Shown: positions 25,924 through 34,899, counted from the first letter of the stretch. The stretch: DNA of 64,000 nt from JAMXLO01 sp963696645 (GCA_963696645.1 CAVOKY010000011.1:372001-436000); one strand, 5' to 3'. The notes: generated by a model not told the origin, from the sequence alone. Numbers and translations: made by a program.

Positions 25924-25985
25924 TGCGCAAGCGGCTCGAGCCGTGCTAGAAACACAAACCAGACCCGCAAGCAAGGAGCTAAGCC

Positions 25986-26852
25986 ATGGCCATCCGCAAG
26001 CTGCTGCTGCCTCTGACGGGCACCGCCGCCGGCGAGGCGGCACTGTCCACTTGCCTGATGATCGCCCGACTTTGGAACGCCCATGTCCTGGCGCTGCATG
26101 TGCGCGTGGACAGCCGCGATGTTGCACCGCTCGCCGGCGAAGGCCTGTCCGGCGCGATGATCGAGGAAATGATGTCGGCCACCGAGAAGGAAAGCAGCGA
26201 CCGCGCGCATGCCGTCCGCTCGATGTTCGACCGCTTCGTCGCGCAGCACGACGTGATCCTGTCGGAAGCGCGACCCGGCGCCGACTGCGCGACCGCCAGT
26301 TTCGCCTCGGTTACCGGACGCGAGGAGGATCTGGTCGCCCAGCAGGCGCGGCTCGCCGACCTGACCGTGGTGCCGCATCCCGACGCGGGCGAGGACGTCT
26401 CCTCATCCGATGCACTGCACGCGGTGCTGTTCGATTCGGGCCGCCCGGTGCTGATCGCCCCGCAGGTCGCGCCGACCACGATCGGTTCGCGGATTTGCCT
26501 GGGTTGGAACGGCACTGCCGAGTCCGCATCCGCCGTCTACGCGGTATTGCCCTGGCTGCAACGCGCCGATGCGGTTCGCATCCTGTCGGCCGATGGCTAC
26601 CAGCGGCGCGGCCCAGGGGCACCGGATCTCGCCGCGTATCTGGCGCTGCATGGGGTGCATGCCGACATCGTGATGTTCCGCTCGGTAAACAACTCCGTGG
26701 GCGCCGGCCTGCTCGCGGCGGCACGCGAATTCGGCTGCGATCTTGTGGCTATGGGCGCCTATTCGCACTCCCGCCTGCGCCAGCTCATTCTCGGCGGCGT
26801 CACGCGGCATGTGCTGGAGCATGCTTCGTTGCCGATCATGATGAACCGCTGA
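25986..26852 (+). CDS. Universal stress protein family protein (two-domain)
   Basis: The 288-residue length fits a tandem USP. The C-terminal domain is clear: CLGWNGTAESASAVYAVLPWL, then GCDLVAMGAYSHSRLRQLILGGVTRHVLEHASLPIMM, broken by loops. The last part carries the G-x-x-G-SR-type ATP-binding pattern of the family. The N-terminal domain starts ATIR-like (MAIRKLLLPLTGT) and is more degenerate. These cytoplasmic proteins help survival under stress. RBS AAGGAG precedes the ATG at 25986. Confidence 0.9.
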   Translation: MAIRKLLLPLTGTAAGEAALSTCLMIARLWNAHVLALHVRVDSRDVAPLAGEGLSGAMIEEMMSATEKESSDRAHAVRSMFDRFVAQHDVILSEARPGADCATASFASVTGREEDLVAQQARLADLTVVPHPDAGEDVSSSDALHAVLFDSGRPVLIAPQVAPTTIGSRICLGWNGTAESASAVYAVLPWLQRADAVRILSADGYQRRGPGAPDLAAYLALHGVHADIVMFRSVNNSVGAGLLAAAREFGCDLVAMGAYSHSRLRQLILGGVTRHVLEHASLPIMMNR

Positions 26853-26877
26853 GCCGTACTGCCGCCGCGGTGACCTG

Positions 26878-27351
26878 ATGGCCGCCAGGCCGTTCGGCGT
26901 GGACGATGTGCGCGTGATCGCGGCGCTGGGCGCCTACGTGAAGTTGCTGCGCGCTGGACGAGCGGTGCTGGCGCGGGTCGAGCCGCGGCTGGCGGCGGCC
27001 GGGCTGACCCCGACCCAGTTCGGCGTGCTGGAGGCGATCCTGCACAAGGGACCGCTCGGCCAGCGCGAACTGAGCCGCAAGGTGCTGACCAGTCCGGGCA
27101 ACATGACCGACCTGGTCGATAAGCTGGAGGCGCGCGGTCTGGTACAGCGGACCCGTCAGAAGGCGGATCGGCGGGCGGTCAGGGTTGAGCTGACGGCGGA
27201 GGGGCGCGCGCTGATCGAACCGCTGTTCACTGCGCACGCCAGCGATATCGCGGCCGCGATGGCGGGCCTGGGCAGCGATGAACTGCATGAACTCGGCGGA
27301 TTGCTGCGGAAACTGGGTCTGACACCCGATACGGCGGACGACGACTGTTGA
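26878..27351 (+). CDS. MarR family transcriptional regulator
   Basis: The 157 residues form a winged-helix MarR protein. The recognition region LGQRELSRKVLTSPGNMTDLV and the wing DKLEARGLVQRTRQKADRRAV are typical. MarR proteins bind palindromic operators as dimers and respond to small phenolic or oxidising ligands. It lies 25 bases downstream of the USP gene and may be in the same operon. Confidence 0.93.
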   Translation: MAARPFGVDDVRVIAALGAYVKLLRAGRAVLARVEPRLAAAGLTPTQFGVLEAILHKGPLGQRELSRKVLTSPGNMTDLVDKLEARGLVQRTRQKADRRAVRVELTAEGRALIEPLFTAHASDIAAAMAGLGSDELHELGGLLRKLGLTPDTADDDC

Positions 27352-28003
27352 AGCAACGGCAGCAGCCATCATACACGCTCACTGGGGCAGACGCATTCTG
27401 AGGCTCGTGCACTGCGTATCAGAATCCCGGCTCTCATAGTCAGCTTGCGGTCTGTTGCTTCGTATTGAGCCAGCCGCAAATGGACCCCTTCGTGCCAATA
27501 AAAGATGGGACATCGAGCCCAGGGGAATTTGCGCAGCCCCTTCTTCGATTGGCGCCCAATGGTCATCAAACCCATCGAGGGCGCTCCATGCCGATTCTAT
27601 TTCAGATGGACGTCATGGAAGCCCGCATCGAGCGATGCTCCGAAGCAGCAGCAGCGGCGGCGGTCAGGTCAGGCTGCCATGGCTGGCAGGCCGATGGTTG
27701 CAATATCGCTGATGGAGCCGAGCGCTTCCAGGCTCCTAACGTCCGCTGCATAATCCATTCGTCGTAGTGGTCGAGCCGCGCCAACCAGAGATATGGTAGC
27801 AGCCTCCTTGGGGGAGATTCCGACCACATCGGTGCTCAGCTGAACCGGCACGGAGCGCTCGCATGCTCAGGGCAATATTGGTTGCGAAGTACACGGAATA
27901 GTGCTGGAGTTCACCAAAGGCCTGTTTTTTGCACAGCCTTCGTGAGTCGTGGTGTGTCGCGGGGACTGCATCCGAGGCGTCGAGATGCTCAAAGGGGACA
28001 CCG
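27352..28003. other. Intergenic region, no gene recognised
   Basis: This 650-base stretch between marR and the interrupted PEP-CTERM gene contains only short overlapping frames in all directions. No RNA gene, terminator or IS end was recognised. Composition is less GC-rich than its left side. Confidence 0.5.
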
Positions 28004-28486
28004 ATGAAGAGATTTCTGCTATTTCGAACCCTGGTCGCTGTAATATTTGTTTTTATTTCGTACAAATCAGCAAGCGCCGACGTGTTGTACCAGTTTAGTG
28101 GTACGCTGGATTCTACTATAACCTACAATAATATCGACCCGAGCACCCCAATACCATTCGCACCTAACCAACCAGTTTACGCACAAATTTATGTGCCGGA
28201 ATTTTTCGGCGGCGGGTTTGCGGTCGAAGAGCACTTGTATGTGAATGGCGTGGATAAGGGATTTGCAACAAATGACGGCTTCTACGGGGTCATAGATTTC
28301 GGGCTCGGCTTTGCCGACATTAATATGAATGTCGGGTTCACAGATTTTGCAACGGCAGGTTCCTTCCCGGCGGCGGTAAGACCGCATGTCCGCTGAGCGC
28401 TTGAGGTGGCTCGCCCCGCATGTGCGGAAATAGGCGAGGGTTGCCCGGATGGTCCGGGCCGATCCTCAACGCACAGGGGACGAGCC

Positions 28487-29617
28487 ATGAGGAGATGTGG
28501 GGAAGTATTTGTCGGGATCGATACCGCCAAGGCGAAGAACGCAGTTGCGATCGCCGAGGCCGGTCGGCAAGGAGAGATTCGATATCTCGGTGAGTTTGCC
28601 AATACACCGGATGCCGTTGCCAAACTGGTTCGCAAGCTCGGTGACCGCTACGAGACGTTACATTTTTGCTACGAAGCGGGACCTACGGGCTATGGGCTGT
28701 ATCGACAGATCGTTGCAATGGGACATAGCTGCACGGTGGTTGCGCCATCGCTGATTCCGCGTCGACCTGGCGAGCGGGTGAAGACCAACCGACGCGACGC
28801 GCTGTCTCTGGCCCGGTTGCTGCGCGCAGCAGAGCTGACGGCGGTCTGGGTACCTGACGAGACGCATGAGGCGGTTCGCGATCTGGTGCGCACCCGGGCA
28901 ATGGCGATCGAGGATTACCGTCGCAAGCGCCAGCACATCAGCTCGTTCCTGCTGCGGCATGGCCGTGTCTACGAAGGAGGCACGACTTGGCGAGGACGAC
29001 ATCTGCGCTGGCTGGACGGACAGAGTTTCGTTCATGCCGCCCAACGGTTCGCGTTTCAGGAGATGCTGAACGCGATGCGAGCGGCCGTTGAACGGATCGA
29101 CAGGTTGGATGCTGCGCTGGTGGAAATTGTGCCTGCCTGGACGATGGCACCTGTGGTTGCGGCGTTCCAGGCCATGCGTGGCGTCGGCTTTCTAACTGCG
29201 ACGGCAGTCGTTGCCGAAGCCGGGGACCTCCGCCGCTTCGAGCATCCTCGTCAGCTGATGGCGTTCCTCGGCCTGGTACCATCCGAACGCTCCACGGGCG
29301 ACACAAGGCGGCAGGGCGGGATCACCAAGACGGGCAACAGCAGCGCACGGAAGGCACTGGTCGAAGCGGCGTGGACCTATCGACATTCTGCCGGCGTGGG
29401 AACCACACACCAGCGACGGCAGCAGTTGCTGCCGCAACGAGTGCGCGAGATTGCCTGGAAGGCGCAGAGCCGGTTGTGCGCCCGTTATCGACGACTGACC
29501 GCGAAGGGGAAGCGCAACACTGTGGTAATCACTGCGATTGCGCGGGAAATTGCGGCCTTCCTCTGGGCCATCGCGCGCGAGGTCGAACCTGCACCGATCA
29601 CGCTACAGGCGGCGTAA
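28487..29617 (+). CDS. IS110-family transposase (DEDD/serine recombinase)
   Basis: From the ATG at 28487 the protein is 376 residues. The N-terminal RuvC-like DEDD domain starts VGIDTAKAKNAVAIAEAG and includes RVKTNRRDALSLARLLR. The C-terminal Tnp domain has VGFLTATAVVAEAGDLRRF, LGLVPSERSTGDTRRQGGI and KTGNSSARKALVEAA; serine residues of this part carry the catalytic serine in the family. The frame is open 27 codons further upstream, but this start matches family length. The frame is intact, so the element may be active. Confidence 0.93.
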   Translation: MRRCGEVFVGIDTAKAKNAVAIAEAGRQGEIRYLGEFANTPDAVAKLVRKLGDRYETLHFCYEAGPTGYGLYRQIVAMGHSCTVVAPSLIPRRPGERVKTNRRDALSLARLLRAAELTAVWVPDETHEAVRDLVRTRAMAIEDYRRKRQHISSFLLRHGRVYEGGTTWRGRHLRWLDGQSFVHAAQRFAFQEMLNAMRAAVERIDRLDAALVEIVPAWTMAPVVAAFQAMRGVGFLTATAVVAEAGDLRRFEHPRQLMAFLGLVPSERSTGDTRRQGGITKTGNSSARKALVEAAWTYRHSAGVGTTHQRRQQLLPQRVREIAWKAQSRLCARYRRLTAKGKRNTVVITAIAREIAAFLWAIAREVEPAPITLQAA

Positions 29618-29639
29618 CACCGCCGCTCCTGAGCGCTGC

Positions 29640-29880
29640 ACGTTATGCAAAGAGATTAACGCCAGCAAAGAACGAAGACCCGTTGTGCAAGGCTGGGGGC
29701 GGGACCACGGTGGGGAACTCCCGAGCTCCGCTTGGCGGCCGGCTACGAGCCGATGCCCGTTGTAAGACAGGGACCAGCCCCGGACGGAAACCGGAAATGC
29801 GGTATCCAACCCGCGCATCAGAGCAGGTCAACCGACGTCCAGCGGTCCCGTCTCCTGCCTTGCACAGCTACATCGCTATC
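29640..29880 (+). ncRNA. Candidate IS110 bridge RNA with target-binding loop
   Basis: In the 3' tail, GGCTGG (29691-29696) can pair with CCAGCC (29774-29779) and closes a loop. Inside are guide 1 GAGCTCCGCT (29723-29732), a hairpin (GGC/GCC 29734-29736 with 29755-29757 and CGGC/GCCG 29740-29743 with 29749-29752) and guide 2 GTAAGACAG (29762-29770). Guide 1 is the exact reverse complement of the right target flank AGCGGAGCTC (29946-29955). Guide 2 equals the rebuilt left target GTAAGAC plus AG (28376-28382, 29944-29945). This is the guide-stem-guide layout known for bridge RNA. GGAAATGCGG (29793-29802) matches the reverse complement of the joined IS ends in 9 of 10 positions and may be a donor guide. 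RNA ends are not determined. Confidence 0.7.
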
Positions 29881-30227
29881 GGGAAAACTCGCGCGACGGA
29901 GCGGGATAGAAAAAACGCGTCTTGCCCCTTGAAAGCGGACATCAGAGCGGAGCTCTTATTACGCAGGCTGACTTCTGCTGTAACTTTAATCCTCCGTTTT
30001 CCTGTGCATGTGAAAATGGCGACGTCTATATTTCTGGTTTTGGGGGTCCTGCGAATAGCTTTGAGGCCTCATATGCTGTATAGGGCATATTCGGCGACGT
30101 CGAGGCCACGGGCTCCGGAACTTGGAGTGCGCAACTGATTGGTACGCCGCCGATCCCGGAGCCCAGCGGTTTGGCTTTGCTCGGCGCTGCCTGTGTTGCC
30201 CTTGGATGCATCCGACGCCGCCTGTAG

Positions 30228-30686
30228 CCTGTCAGATGCCCGTGCTTTGGGCCGCGGGAAGTTGAAATGATGCGGGCGCGCCAAGCTTCAGCGAGTTGCC
30301 TGGGGAAGGATCGCCGGGTCGCATTTCGCGCGTCCGCGCTGTGGTCCATCGCATGGGGCTGAATGGACGCCCCTCCGATTGATTGGACTAGATTTTTCAG
30401 GCCAGTGTTTGGACCTGAGACAAGGGCTCCTGGCCGCTGTGGCTGCACAGACGGGGCGGTGATGCACCCGGGCGGCAGATAGGCCTCTCACACGGCGCTG
30501 GGTTTCGCCCCGATGCACGGCGCAGGCAGGGCTGCTTATCCGTACCAGCCAAAGGCGTTGGGGCAGATTGGCTTCTGTCTATTTCGTTCTGGCCTGGTGT
30601 TGCCCGCCCCCTTGTATCCCGCTACCTGCCACACTAATTCTTCGCCAAACCATTCGGTATCGAACGATATTCGAGGATTGATCCAC
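30228..30686. other. Intergenic region, no gene recognised
   Basis: The 460 bases between the PEP-CTERM remnant and the pirin gene hold no convincing gene on either strand. The last 100 bases presumably contain the pirin promoter, but no clear -35/-10 pair was identified. Confidence 0.5.
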
Positions 30687-31385
30687 ATGATCCAGCTACG
30701 CCCCTTCGCGGGCCTCGGCGGCTTCCGCAACGACTGGCTGAACGCCCGCCACCACTTCAGTTTCGGCCACTACCATGACCCGAAGCGCATGGGCTTCGGC
30801 CGCCTGCGCGTATGGAACGACGATGAGGTGGCGCCGGGGAACGGTTTCGATCCGCATCCCCACAAGGAGATGGAGATCGTCACCTACATCCGCCAAGGCG
30901 CCATCACCCATCGCGACAACCTCGGCAACGAAGGCCGCACCGAAGCCGGCGACGTGCAGGTGATGCACGCCGGCACCGGCATCGTGCACGCGGAGTACAA
31001 CCTGGAGGACACCCCGACCCGCCTGTTCCAGATCTGGATCGAGCCCGATCGCCACGGCGCGCCGCCAGGCTGGGGCACGCGGCAGTTCCCAAGGACCGGT
31101 GGTCTCGCAGTGCAGGCCAGCGGCCGCGCACAGGATGCCGACAGCGATGCCCTCAAATTGAACGCCGATGCCGCGGTGATGGCAGGCACGCTGCGCGCTG
31201 GCGAATCGGCACATCTGACGGTCGCGCCGGGTCGCGGCATCTACCTGGTCCCGGCAAGCGGCGCGGTCACCGTGAACGGCACCCCGGTCGACACGCGTGA
31301 CGGCGCGGCGATCACCGGCGAACCCGAACTGGTCATCAACGCGACCGCGGACAGCGAACTCGTGCTGGTTGACGTGGCAGCCTGA
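30687..31385 (+). CDS. Pirin family protein
   Basis: The 232-residue protein is a bicupin. The N-terminal cupin has the metal site FDPHPHKEMEIVTYI, where two histidines and a glutamate bind iron, and the motif VMHAGTGIVHAEYN supplies another histidine. Length and order are like YhhW-type pirins, some of which have quercetin 2,3-dioxygenase activity. The start MIQLRPFAGLGGF at 30687 was chosen because it matches the family N-terminus, although the frame is open further upstream. Confidence 0.93.
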   Translation: MIQLRPFAGLGGFRNDWLNARHHFSFGHYHDPKRMGFGRLRVWNDDEVAPGNGFDPHPHKEMEIVTYIRQGAITHRDNLGNEGRTEAGDVQVMHAGTGIVHAEYNLEDTPTRLFQIWIEPDRHGAPPGWGTRQFPRTGGLAVQASGRAQDADSDALKLNADAAVMAGTLRAGESAHLTVAPGRGIYLVPASGAVTVNGTPVDTRDGAAITGEPELVINATADSELVLVDVAA

Positions 31386-31435
31386 CCGCATCACGCGGTA
31401 TCCTCGGAGTACAACCACGCCGAGGAGGGCCGGCC

Positions 31436-32953
31436 GTGCGCCTGCCGCATCATGTTGCGATCTGCCTGCTACTGCTCCTGCCGTGCGGCGCCCGGGCCGA
31501 TGACATCGGCCCGGAGCAGGCCCAGGTGCTGCAACAGCAGCTGAAGGACTGGCTCGCCGGCCTGCTCGGCCCGGCCGTCAAGCTGCCTGACATGCCCTGG
31601 CGGATAACCGGCGAGCATGACCATTACCGGATAGCCTGGCCGCTTCCTGGCGTGGACAACCCTGCCGGCGACCTCGCGGTGACAGCGTCCGTGCGGCCGC
31701 TGGATGGCGGCCGCTGGTCGATCGACGACGTCAAGGCGCCGGCGAAGGCGAACTTCACGTTGAACCTTCCCGCCACCGGCGACTTGGCCAAAGGGGGCCC
31801 GATGAAGGTCGCCTATACGATCGGCGCGCAGGATACCCACGCCTCGATCGACCCGAACCTGGCCGCGGCGTCAACTCTGCATGTCGAGATCGGCGACCTG
31901 GCAGTGACGACAGACGATGCGAAGCAGCACCAGGAGCAGCACATCGATCACTATCTGGCGGACACGATCCTGAAGCCGGGGCAGGACGGCAGGCTTGACC
32001 TCACCATGGACGCAACCCTGGAAGGCTGGAAATCGGCCGCGACAAGCAATGCCAGCGCCGCAATGGCGATCGCAGCAAAGTCGATCCACGGCGTCGGGCG
32101 CATCGAAGGCGTCAGCCGTGACCGGTTCGCAACACTGCTCGCCGCGTCGGGCGCACTGTTTGGCGCACTCCCCCCTGACGTGATGGAGAAAGGCAGCAAA
32201 GCGGAACTGCCGCCTCCCGCCAAGGCACAATTACGCCTGATGATCGCGGCGCTGCAGGGCATGATGACCGCTGCCAGGCTGGACGAAACGGTCGACGGGT
32301 TGCAGGTCGAGATCGCCGGCACCGGCGGGATGGCTGTCCGGCATGTCATGGTCGGCTTCGGAGGTGAGGCGCCGGACGGCAAGCTGCACGCCTGGTTCGA
32401 TCTCGGGCTCGATGGGCTGAACGCCCCGACGCTGCCGCCGAAGATGGCCGCCTATCTGCCGCAGCACATCGAAATCCGCCCGAGCCTGTCGGGCGTGCAG
32501 ACCGCGGACCTGGCGAAACTGGCGACGGACGCGACCGAGGACGGTGCAGACGATCGTCTCACACCCGACGTCGCTGCGCTGTTCGCGCATGGCGGCGCTG
32601 TACTCGGCATCGAAACCCTGTCGTTCGATCTCGGCCCGGCGAAGGTCGAGGGCACTGGAGAGGTCACCATGCTGTCGCCGGAGACCTGGCATGGCGCGGC
32701 ACATCTGAGTGCGACCGGCCTCGATGACCTGATGACCCAGGCACGCACCAATCCGGATCTGCAGCAGGCCCTGCCGGTGCTGATCATGCTGCGCGGCCTG
32801 GCGAAACCCGACGGCAACCGGCTGATCTGGGATATCGTTAGCGATGGTCCGTCGGTGACGGTGAACGGCATGGATCTGTCGCAGCTTGGCGGCGGTGACA
32901 AGCCGAAGGCGAAGCCGCCCCGCGTGCAGCCCAATCAACCGCAAAGCCGGTAG
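31436..32953 (+). CDS. Exported hypothetical protein, 505 residues
   Basis: A signal peptide (MRLPHHVAICLLLLLPCGARA, cleavage near ADD) indicates export. The rest is beta-rich and repetitive in character, with DLAVTASV, VEIGDLAVTTDD and a C-terminal LDDLMTQARTNPDLQQALPV helix. The tail is proline- and lysine-rich. The layout is reminiscent of periplasmic DUF2125- or DUF945-like proteins, but I cannot assign it. The gene converges with a methyltransferase, overlapping its end by 19 bases. Confidence 0.75.
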   Translation: MRLPHHVAICLLLLLPCGARADDIGPEQAQVLQQQLKDWLAGLLGPAVKLPDMPWRITGEHDHYRIAWPLPGVDNPAGDLAVTASVRPLDGGRWSIDDVKAPAKANFTLNLPATGDLAKGGPMKVAYTIGAQDTHASIDPNLAAASTLHVEIGDLAVTTDDAKQHQEQHIDHYLADTILKPGQDGRLDLTMDATLEGWKSAATSNASAAMAIAAKSIHGVGRIEGVSRDRFATLLAASGALFGALPPDVMEKGSKAELPPPAKAQLRLMIAALQGMMTAARLDETVDGLQVEIAGTGGMAVRHVMVGFGGEAPDGKLHAWFDLGLDGLNAPTLPPKMAAYLPQHIEIRPSLSGVQTADLAKLATDATEDGADDRLTPDVAALFAHGGAVLGIETLSFDLGPAKVEGTGEVTMLSPETWHGAAHLSATGLDDLMTQARTNPDLQQALPVLIMLRGLAKPDGNRLIWDIVSDGPSVTVNGMDLSQLGGGDKPKAKPPRVQPNQPQSR

Positions 32954-33582
32954 AGCGTCACCCGCCGTTCGGTACAATCCTCCAGTTCCAGGCTGGTGGG
33001 AACGAGGTATTCAGCGAAGCTGCTCAGACCATCGTGCGGCAGATAGGCGCGGCCCGGGTCCGCCAGCCATACCTCCGTCTGGCGCGCCATCCGGATCAGC
33101 CACGGCATGATGTGCGCGGTCATCGGCGCTTCGTAGCAGACATCGCCGCATATAATGAGGTCCCAGCGGCAGGCAGCGCCAACCACGTCCACCTCCGGCA
33201 ACGCGATCGACACGCCATTTGCCGCGGCGTTCAGGCCGATCGCGGCGCGCGCCAATCCGTCGATCTCCGCAGCTTCGACATGTGCCGCACCGGCCAGGGC
33301 ACAGGCAATGGCGGCGATCCCGCCACCCGCGGCGAAGTCGAGCACGCCCCGGCCGGCGACGGATGCAGAGTGGCCCAGGATGTGGCGCGCCAGCGCCTGC
33401 CCGCCAGGCCAGGCGAACGCCCAGAACGGCGGCTCGACGTTGCGTTCCGCCAGCCACTCCTCGGTCGCTTGCCATGTCGGCGTTATCTCGGTCGCGAGGT
33501 GGAGGGTGATCTCGGGAACCACGGGGGCGCGACTGAGCACGGTATTGGCACGGACGAACGCCGCGCCATCAATCGCATGCAT
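32935..33582 (-). CDS. Class I SAM methyltransferase, ETFB-lysine-methyltransferase-like
   Basis: With the ATG at 33582 the product is 215 residues and starts MHAIDGAAFVRANTVLSRAP, as in METTL20/ETFB-KMT-like proteins. Motif I is VLDFAAGGGIAAIACALAG; motif IV is WDLIICGDVCYEAPM. WAFAWPGGQALARHIL is also characteristic. An upstream in-frame ATG at 33627 lies in the arm of a long palindromic repeat and is unlikely to be the natural start. The family methylates protein lysines or similar amines. Confidence 0.87.
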   Translation of the reverse strand: MHAIDGAAFVRANTVLSRAPVVPEITLHLATEITPTWQATEEWLAERNVEPPFWAFAWPGGQALARHILGHSASVAGRGVLDFAAGGGIAAIACALAGAAHVEAAEIDGLARAAIGLNAAANGVSIALPEVDVVGAACRWDLIICGDVCYEAPMTAHIMPWLIRMARQTEVWLADPGRAYLPHDGLSSFAEYLVPTSLELEDCTERRVTLYRLCG

Positions 33583-33612
33583 TGCGAGAACCGCGGGAAA
33601 GCAATCGAGCGA

Positions 33613-33734
33613 ACACAGAGTGTACACAAAGTTTCACAGAGATAGTAAATCGCGCTTCGCGCGGGTCGCATCGACCGGCAACTGCGCGAAGCGCCAAAAA
33701 ATCTACTCTGTAAAACTCTGTGTACACTCTGTGT
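33613..33734. repeat. Long imperfect inverted repeat (MITE-like hairpin)
   Basis: Left arm 33613-33664 and right arm 33684-33734 are imperfect reverse complements over about 50 bases. Both outer ends share ACACAGAGTGTACAC (the right arm in reverse complement), and both inner ends share GCGCTTCGCGC. The loop is about 19 bases. There is no gene in it. Its left arm contributes the first codons of the long version of the methyltransferase frame, so it probably inserted next to that gene. Confidence 0.8.
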
Positions 33735-33792
33735 AACCCTGTGTCCGCTTGATTGCTTGCTGTCTGAATTAATCCGCCATCAACCGTAACCC

Positions 33793-33945
33793 GTGATTCT
33801 GGAGCGGAAATCCGTCGAGCACATCATGCCATTGCACGAGGCCCAGATCCTTACCTATCTGCGCCTCAGTCAATGCCGCGTCGGACTCCTGGTCAATTTC
33901 AATACGCTCTCGCCAAATGACGGCATTCGCCGGCGCGTTCGTTAG
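33793..33945 (+). pseudogene. GxxExxY protein C-terminal remnant
   Basis: The plus strand encodes LERKSVEHIMPLHEAQILTY followed by LRLSQCRVGLLVNFNTLSPN and a stop at 33943-33945. This is the conserved C-terminus of GxxExxY proteins. The N-terminal two thirds are missing. It lies about 60 bases after the long hairpin, whose ACACAGAG-type ends resemble sequences often seen beside such genes. It is a decayed copy. Confidence 0.6.
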
Positions 33946-33977
33946 CCCGCCATGGACAGCCGCGAACTGCCCGCGCC

Positions 33978-34877
33978 TCACGACCACCCGACCAGGATAG
34001 CCGCCGCCACCGCCAATCCCGCCTCCCGGTTCGCCCTGAACAGACGCAGGCACAGCCCCGGATCGTGAATGTCCAGCGCCCACACCTGCCGCGCCAGCAG
34101 CGCCGCAGGCAGGGCCAGCGCGGGATAGAACCAGCCCCCCAATCCGACCAGCCAGCCGGCAACAGCCAACAGCAGCACCGTGCCGGCATAACACGCCGCC
34201 AGGAACGGCGCGGTCCGCTCGCCGAACAGTCGCGCGGTCGATCTCACCCCGACCAGCGCATCGTCCTCGCGATCCTGGTGCGCATAGATCGTATCAAACC
34301 CGAGATCCCACAGGATTGCCGCGCCGTACAGCACCGCCCATGCCCAATCGATCCGCCCAGCCGCGGCCGCATAACCCAGCGGAGCGCCAAATCCGAAGGT
34401 AAAGCCCATCATGAGCTGCGGCCACCAGGTCACCCGCTTGGCCAGCGGATACAGCGCCACCAGCGGCAGCGACGCCGCGCCCAGCGCCTGCGCCAGGCGA
34501 TTGAGCTGCAACAGGATCATCAGCCCGGCCAGCAGCAACACCGCCAGGAACGCGAGCGCCTGGCGCGGCCGCAGCACGCCGGACGCCAGCGGCCGGGCGG
34601 CCGTGCGCGCCACCATGCGGTCGATGTCGCGGTCCCACAGATCGTTCACCACGCAGCCCGCGGCCCGCATCATCAGGCTGCCGATCGCGAACAGCAGCAC
34701 CAGCCGCGCCGATTGCCAAACCGGCGCGGCGGCAAGCAGGATGCCCCACAGTCCGGGCAGGAACAGCAGCCAGACCCCGATCGGTCGATCAACCCGCGCC
34801 AACAGCAGATAGGGCAGCCACGCCGCGGGCAGCCGCGCCACCCAGCCTGTTGCGACGATGTCGGTATGCGCGCGCAT
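33978..34877 (-). CDS. ubiA: 4-hydroxybenzoate octaprenyltransferase
   Basis: The 299-residue integral membrane protein has about eight hydrophobic segments. The first Asp-rich prenyl-diphosphate motif is NDLWDRDIDRMVART, and the second region is DTIYAHQDREDDALVGVRSTA. It prenylates 4-hydroxybenzoate in ubiquinone synthesis. The chosen ATG at 34877 avoids overlap with the divergent rsmE start 22 bases away. A short overlap with the GxxExxY remnant is avoided at the 3' end. Confidence 0.95.
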   Translation of the reverse strand: MRAHTDIVATGWVARLPAAWLPYLLLARVDRPIGVWLLFLPGLWGILLAAAPVWQSARLVLLFAIGSLMMRAAGCVVNDLWDRDIDRMVARTAARPLASGVLRPRQALAFLAVLLLAGLMILLQLNRLAQALGAASLPLVALYPLAKRVTWWPQLMMGFTFGFGAPLGYAAAAGRIDWAWAVLYGAAILWDLGFDTIYAHQDREDDALVGVRSTARLFGERTAPFLAACYAGTVLLLAVAGWLVGLGGWFYPALALPAALLARQVWALDIHDPGLCLRLFRANREAGLAVAAAILVGWS

Positions 34878-34899
34878 CGCTGCTACTCTGCCCGCCGCC

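Larger units (their letters stand above)
28383..29943 (+). mobile_element. IS110-family insertion sequence
   Basis: The element is about 1.56 kb and carries one transposase gene. Near its ends are the inverted 9-mers ATGTCCGCT (28386-28394) and AGCGGACAT (29934-29942), which resemble the subterminal inverted repeats of the IS1111 subgroup. No target duplication is seen, as is usual for IS110. The boundaries were set by restoring the interrupted PEP-CTERM reading frame and are accurate to one or two bases. The long 3' non-coding tail (about 325 bases) carries a candidate bridge RNA. Confidence 0.85.
28004..30227 (+). pseudogene. PEP-CTERM protein gene split by an IS110-family element
   Basis: The left part (28004-28382) starts MKRFLLFRTLVAVIFVFISY, a signal peptide, followed by ADVLYQFSGTLDSTITY; AAAGGGG lies upstream of the ATG. 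The right part (from 29944) continues SGALITQADFCCNFNPP and ends GTPPIPEPSGLALLGAACVA plus LGCIRRRL, a complete PEP-CTERM tail, stop at 30225-30227. Joining 28382 to 29944 restores the reading frame exactly. A TAG at 30081-30083 inside the right part is a second lesion. The intact protein would have been an exported, exosortase-processed envelope protein of roughly 220 residues. Confidence 0.85.

Noticed and set aside
33769..34194. Minus-strand frame overlapping the ubiA 3' end
   Set aside because: It is a shadow of ubiA, and the opposite strand carries a recognisable GxxExxY tail, which explains the conserved-looking sequence better.
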